Positions 5,984 to 9,940 of a DNA stretch of 9,940 nucleotides are shown here, in pieces. The notes under the pieces were generated by a model. The model was not told the origin of the DNA. It ran no database searches and saw nothing but the letters and a program-made list of their open reading frames with translations. The first letter of the stretch is position 1. Every line of letters begins with the position of its first letter. The position numbers and the translations under genes are program-made. Source of the DNA: an uncultured Lacibacter sp. (GTDB taxonomy: Bacteria; Bacteroidota; Bacteroidia; Chitinophagales; Chitinophagaceae); the NCBI RefSeq assembly GCF_946479605.1, contig NZ_CAMLGT010000138.1, positions 1 through 9,940 on the forward strand. Direction: 5' to 3'.

Positions 5984-8900
5984 ATGAAATTGCTTGTACG
6001 ATATGTGGCTGTGCTTCTGTTTTGCTTCTTTCAACAAACAACAGAAGCACAGCAATTGTTGTTTCGGAATTTTTCTGTAGCAGATGGTTTGCCTTCAGGC
6101 ACAGTACGTGCCATTATGCAGGATGATAAAGGTTATATGTGGTTTGGAACAAAGAATGGTATTAGTCGCTTTGATGGATACCAGTTTAAGAATTTCCAGT
6201 TTAAAGAAAATGTAAAAGCTGTACTTGGAAACAACTTCATTCATTGCATTACTCGCATCGACAGTGTGCATTTATGGATAGGCACAGAAAACGGTGCATA
6301 TGTCCTTGATCTTGAAACAGAATATTTTTCATTGTTTGCTCCTACTGAAGGCAAAACCATTTTCGATATTCTGAAAGACCGTAATGGTGATATCTGGCTC
6401 GCATCACGTTTGAACGGGCTTTATTATTTCCATACAGCATCAGGCAAAACACAGCAGTTTACATTTACCGGCAAAAGCAATTCTGTTTCTTCCAATCAAA
6501 CAACAAGACTGGAGCAAGATAATGATGGCAAGATCTGGATCGGCTATTTTGGTGCAGGCGTAGATGTTTATGATCCGGCAAAAAAGCATTTTCAGAACCT
6601 TCGTTCAACCAACAGCAACCTCAGTAACAATTTTATCAATGCCATTCATAAAGGCATAGATGGAGTGATCTGGGTGGGCACCATGAACGGTGGTTTGTGT
6701 AAATGGCAAAAAGCAGAACAACAATTCAAGACATACCGTGCAGGTGCTGATGGAGCATTGAAAGATGATATTGTACGATCGATCAAACAAACTACAACTG
6801 GCAAATTATATGTAGGTACAGAAAAGGGATTGAATGTATTGGATATTGCTACAGAAAGATTTACAGTTTACAGTAACAAAAGCAATGATGTCTTCAGCAT
6901 CAGCGATAATGCGGTATATTCCATTTATGCAGACAGGAACGGGATTGTATGGACAGGAACTTTTTTTGGCGGTGTTAATTACTTCAGAGAAAAAAACTCA
7001 GCATTTGAATTATACTATCCCACTGGAGATGCAGGTTCTTTGAGCGGAAGAGCAGTGAGTTGTTTCCTGGAAGATAAACCCGGCAAGTATTGGGTGGGTA
7101 CAGAAGATGCAGGTTTGCTATATTATGATGCGGCAACAAAAATATTTCAGAGATTTCCGTTTGCAGGTGGTCAGCAAAAACTTTCGTATCATAATGTACA
7201 TAGTTTGCTGCGTGATAAGAATGGTAACATCTGGATAGGTTTGTTTGCAGGTGGTGTAAATGTGTTGAATCCATCAACAGGTGCTGTGCAGTACTATAGA
7301 AATAGGCAAGGTGATACCAGCACTCTCATCAGCGATAATATCTTTAGTCTATACCAGGACAAAGATGATGTTATTTGGGTTGGTACCGATAGAGGTCTTT
7401 GTCGTTTTAATTCTTCCACAAATACATTTTCCATTATTCCCACAGAAGGGTTGCTCAATACGATCATCTACGACATGTATGAAGATAACAGCAAAACCAT
7501 TTGGGTGGCCACCCATAATAATGGTTTGCTGCGCATGGATAAGCGAACCAATGCTGTGCAGAAAATAAAAAGCAGCAGCGGCACTGCACCTGCAAAACTT
7601 ATTTGCCTGTTTGATGATGCACATGGTTATTTATGGATAGGTACCGATGGCAGAGGGCTTTACCGTTATAATTATAAAACAGAAGAACTGAAACCATACA
7701 CAGGCAATGGTTTGATGACTGCAAATATTATTTACGGCATTACAGGCGATGATAATGGTAATTTATGGCTCAGCAGCAACAATGGTATATACAGCCTTCA
7801 TTTACAAACAGAAAAAATAAAGCATTATACGATGCAGGATAACCTGCAGGGAAAGCAGTTTAACTACAAAGCTTTATATAAAGCACGAAACGGCAATCTG
7901 TTTGCTGGAGGCATTGAAGGGTTTAATATAATCAACCCGGCAATTGCAGAACAAACGGATGAAAAGATTGCTGTTGCTGTTACCAATTTTCAACTGTTCA
8001 ATAAAGATGTATTGCCCGATAGTACAAGTACAGGTTTACAAAAGCAGATCAATTATACGTCCGCTCTTACATTAAAACACGATCAGTCGGTCATGAGTTT
8101 TGAATATGCTGGGTTAGGTTTTGCGGTGACTGATAAGCTGCAGTATGCATACAAAATGGAAGGCTTTGACCCTGACTGGAATTATGTGGGTGCTGAACGT
8201 AAAGCAACCTACACTAATTTACCTCCCGGCACTTATACATTTAAAGTAAAAGCAACAGCCGATGAAGGCAATTGGAATGTGCCGGAAAAAACGATCCGCA
8301 TCATCATTAAACCTCCATTCTATAAAACAACACTTGCTTATTTCATTTATGTGTTACTGTTGATGGGCATTGCATACGCAGCCTACAAATATTCAGCTGC
8401 GTACATACGCAGGCAAAATCAGTTGAAGCTTGAGCGGATGAAGAACAAAGAAGAGCAGGAGTTTTATGCACGTAAGATCGAGTTCTTTACCGTAATGGCA
8501 CATGAGATACGCACACCGCTTTCGCTCATTATTGCACCATTGGAAAAACTGATCACGCTGAAGAAATGGGATAAAACAGAAACCGAACAGCTGCACATTA
8601 TGGAAGAAAATTCAGAGCGGCTGATGGACCTAGTAAACCAGTTGCTTGATTTTCGACGCATTGAAAGCGATGCATATACTATTAAGAAAGAAAAAGTGGA
8701 AGTTGTTTCATTGGTACAATCTGTTTACTCACGCTTTTCATCGTTACCGTATCAGAAGAACATTGAATTTACACTTACTACCAAAACGAGTTCGTTGTTG
8801 ATGGACGCAGATCCGGAAGTGCTCCATAAAATACTCAGCAACCTTCTCATAAACGCCTTTAAGTTTGCCCGTAAAAAAGTACGGATAGTAATTGAAGAAG

Positions 8901-9940
8901 TAACAAACATACAAGACGAAGCATGTCTTCATTTGCGTGTTGAAGATGACGGCATTGGCATACCGGGCGAAAACCTGCAGCATATTTTCAAAAAGTTTTT
9001 TACCAGTTCTTCGGGTAGTCATCAGTATCACAACTTAGGCAGTTCAGGAATCGGGTTAGCCTTAGCCAGTTCACTTGCCGAAAAACACGGTGGACGGTTA
9101 TTGGTGGAGAGTAAAGAAGGCGTAAAAACTATTTTCACATTGGAGCTACCGCTCGAAAAAGAAGCCGATCCTGTTTTACTTCCTGCAACAGAAGAGAAAG
9201 TTGACAAAGATGCAGTTGCTACTGTTCTTGTGGCGGATGATGATGTTTCGTTGCTGAATTTTATTACAGACAGTTTAAAAATCGAACATTACAAAATACT
9301 AAAAGCAAGTAACGGTAAAGAAGCATTGGAGTTAATCGAAACACAATCGGTTGATCTTGTTCTTTCTGATGTGATGATGCCGGTCATGGATGGTGTTGAA
9401 GTTTGCAAACGCATTAAAAACGATGTGCAGTATAGTCATATCCCGTTTATTCTGCTAACTGCTAAAAGCAATAGTGAAGCAGAAATAGAAGGAATTGAAA
9501 GCGGGGCAGATGCCTATATTTCAAAACCATTCAAATGGAAACATGTCTTAGCCGTTGTTAAAAATCTGCTTGAATCAAGGGAAAAATTACGAAAGCGTTT
9601 TTCTGAACAACCGAATACAGAAGCCGAAGTGCTTACTACCAACAAACAGGATAAAGAGTTTATTGAAAAAGTAGTGGCCATTATCCAGGAGCGCATGATC
9701 GATCCACAGTTATCGGTAGAAGAGTTGAGTAAAGACCTTTCTATCAGCCGTTCTAATTTGCATAAGAAACTAAAGTCGATGTCGGGTTTGGCACCGAATG
9801 AATTGATCAGGTTAGTTCGTTTGAAACAAGCTGCTAAATTTTTGGCAACGGGCGAACACAATATCAGTGAGGTGGCTTACATGACAGGCTTCAGTTCACC
9901 TTCATATTTCTCAAAATGTTTTTTACAGCAGTTTCAAATG
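5984..9940 (+). CDS. Hybrid two-component system (HTCS) sensor-regulator, 3' truncated by window edge
   Basis: 1319 residues are visible with no stop; by family comparison only about 10-20 are missing. HTCS proteins join sensor kinase and response regulator in one inner-membrane polypeptide and switch on a PUL when a glycan fragment binds in the periplasm. Order: signal sequence (1-22, ending TEA), two tandem propellers built from about 14 Reg_prop-type blades (about 25-660), a Y_Y_Y immunoglobulin-like domain (about 700-776, with EGFDPDWNYV and LPPGTYTFKVKA), one membrane helix (about 782-803), a HisKA dimerisation helix with FFTVMAHEIRTPL (phospho-acceptor His840), a HATPase_c domain (N box around 950-957, EDDGIGIP from 987, GSSGIGLALA near 1020), a receiver (VADDD near 1083-1087, phospho-acceptor Asp1129 in LSDVMMPVMDG, Thr1159, Lys1181) and an AraC-type HTH (from about 1233, ending GFSSPSYFSKCF). 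Every catalytic landmark is intact, so it should be functional. It lies 17 bases behind the GH5-like gene on the same strand and is most likely the regulator of this locus. Confidence 0.96.
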   Translation, partial: MKLLVRYVAVLLFCFFQQTTEAQQLLFRNFSVADGLPSGTVRAIMQDDKGYMWFGTKNGISRFDGYQFKNFQFKENVKAVLGNNFIHCITRIDSVHLWIGTENGAYVLDLETEYFSLFAPTEGKTIFDILKDRNGDIWLASRLNGLYYFHTASGKTQQFTFTGKSNSVSSNQTTRLEQDNDGKIWIGYFGAGVDVYDPAKKHFQNLRSTNSNLSNNFINAIHKGIDGVIWVGTMNGGLCKWQKAEQQFKTYRAGADGALKDDIVRSIKQTTTGKLYVGTEKGLNVLDIATERFTVYSNKSNDVFSISDNAVYSIYADRNGIVWTGTFFGGVNYFREKNSAFELYYPTGDAGSLSGRAVSCFLEDKPGKYWVGTEDAGLLYYDAATKIFQRFPFAGGQQKLSYHNVHSLLRDKNGNIWIGLFAGGVNVLNPSTGAVQYYRNRQGDTSTLISDNIFSLYQDKDDVIWVGTDRGLCRFNSSTNTFSIIPTEGLLNTIIYDMYEDNSKTIWVATHNNGLLRMDKRTNAVQKIKSSSGTAPAKLICLFDDAHGYLWIGTDGRGLYRYNYKTEELKPYTGNGLMTANIIYGITGDDNGNLWLSSNNGIYSLHLQTEKIKHYTMQDNLQGKQFNYKALYKARNGNLFAGGIEGFNIINPAIAEQTDEKIAVAVTNFQLFNKDVLPDSTSTGLQKQINYTSALTLKHDQSVMSFEYAGLGFAVTDKLQYAYKMEGFDPDWNYVGAERKATYTNLPPGTYTFKVKATADEGNWNVPEKTIRIIIKPPFYKTTLAYFIYVLLLMGIAYAAYKYSAAYIRRQNQLKLERMKNKEEQEFYARKIEFFTVMAHEIRTPLSLIIAPLEKLITLKKWDKTETEQLHIMEENSERLMDLVNQLLDFRRIESDAYTIKKEKVEVVSLVQSVYSRFSSLPYQKNIEFTLTTKTSSLLMDADPEVLHKILSNLLINAFKFARKKVRIVIEEVTNIQDEACLHLRVEDDGIGIPGENLQHIFKKFFTSSSGSHQYHNLGSSGIGLALASSLAEKHGGRLLVESKEGVKTIFTLELPLEKEADPVLLPATEEKVDKDAVATVLVADDDVSLLNFITDSLKIEHYKILKASNGKEALELIETQSVDLVLSDVMMPVMDGVEVCKRIKNDVQYSHIPFILLTAKSNSEAEIEGIESGADAYISKPFKWKHVLAVVKNLLESREKLRKRFSEQPNTEAEVLTTNKQDKEFIEKVVAIIQERMIDPQLSVEELSKDLSISRSNLHKKLKSMSGLAPNELIRLVRLKQAAKFLATGEHNISEVAYMTGFSSPSYFSKCFLQQFQM
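6131..7940 (+). repeat. Reg_prop-type blade repeats of the HTCS sensor (about 14 copies, protein level)
   Basis: A degenerate repeat of the form G-x-[IL]-W-[IV]-G-T-x-x-G-[LV]-x-x-[FY]-[DN] recurs about every 45-50 codons. Examples are GYMWFGTKNGISRFDG, HLWIGTENGAYVLD, GVIWVGTMNGGLCKW, GNIWIGLFAGGVNVLN, DVIWVGTDRGLCRFN, GYLWIGTDGRGLYRYN and the last, weaker GNLFAGGIEGFNIIN. I count 14 copies, which is two seven-bladed propellers, the standard HTCS ligand-sensing architecture. The copies are diverged in DNA sequence, so this is an old domain repeat and not a recent tandem duplication. Confidence 0.85.

Noticed and set aside
6834..7568. Two + strand open frames (6834-7043 and 7281-7568) inside the HTCS gene
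   Set aside because: They lie in other frames within a continuous HTCS frame whose translation shows recognisable domains throughout. Their products show no family signature.
229..9861. Many minus-strand open frames of 60-115 codons
   Set aside because: All lie opposite well-supported + strand genes, their translations are Cys/Phe/Leu-rich without motifs, and none has a plausible promoter or neighbour relation. They are antisense shadows.
9650..9940. Frameshift or natural truncation at the HTCS C-terminus
   Set aside because: The AraC-type HTH is in frame and runs to the last base with the expected second-helix motif. The missing end is simply the window boundary.

Overview
The window reads as part of a polysaccharide utilisation locus (PUL) from a Bacteroidota bacterium. 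The order Chitinophagales is plausible, but I infer this only from overall style: moderate-to-low GC, poor Shine-Dalgarno use, and a SusD / CAZyme / sulfatase / hybrid two-component gene set. All six genes lie on the + strand and cover almost the whole window. There is no tRNA, rRNA, mobile element or CRISPR array.

Layout: (1) 2-973, the C-terminal part of a SusD/RagB-type outer-membrane glycan-binding lipoprotein, with its 5' end (and presumably a SusC partner) off the left edge. (2) 994-1020, a hairpin followed by a T-run, a good intrinsic terminator candidate. (3) 1048-2202, a GH43-like five-bladed-propeller glycosidase with a lipoprotein signal. (4) 2206-3384, a secreted clan GH-A-type (beta/alpha)8 hydrolase that I cannot place in a family with confidence. 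(5) 3386-4897, a secreted Cys-type S1 sulfatase. (6) 4899-5966, a secreted GH5-like (clan GH-A) hydrolase. (7) 5984-9940, a hybrid two-component system (HTCS) regulator, complete except for the last residues of its AraC-type DNA-binding domain. It has no stop codon inside the window.

Genes 3 to 6 are separated by only 3, 1 and 1 bases, so they almost certainly form one translationally coupled cassette. The HTCS follows after 17 bases on the same strand.

Inferred working model: SusC/SusD binds and imports an oligosaccharide. The GH43-like enzyme, two retaining clan-A glycosidases and a sulfatase then dismantle it at the surface and in the periplasm. The HTCS senses a breakdown product with its periplasmic propeller domain and activates the locus. 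The sulfatase suggests a sulfated glycan, but the sequence alone does not identify the polymer. The most interesting content is the enzyme cassette: at least two of the four enzymes do not match a characterised family that I can name with confidence.
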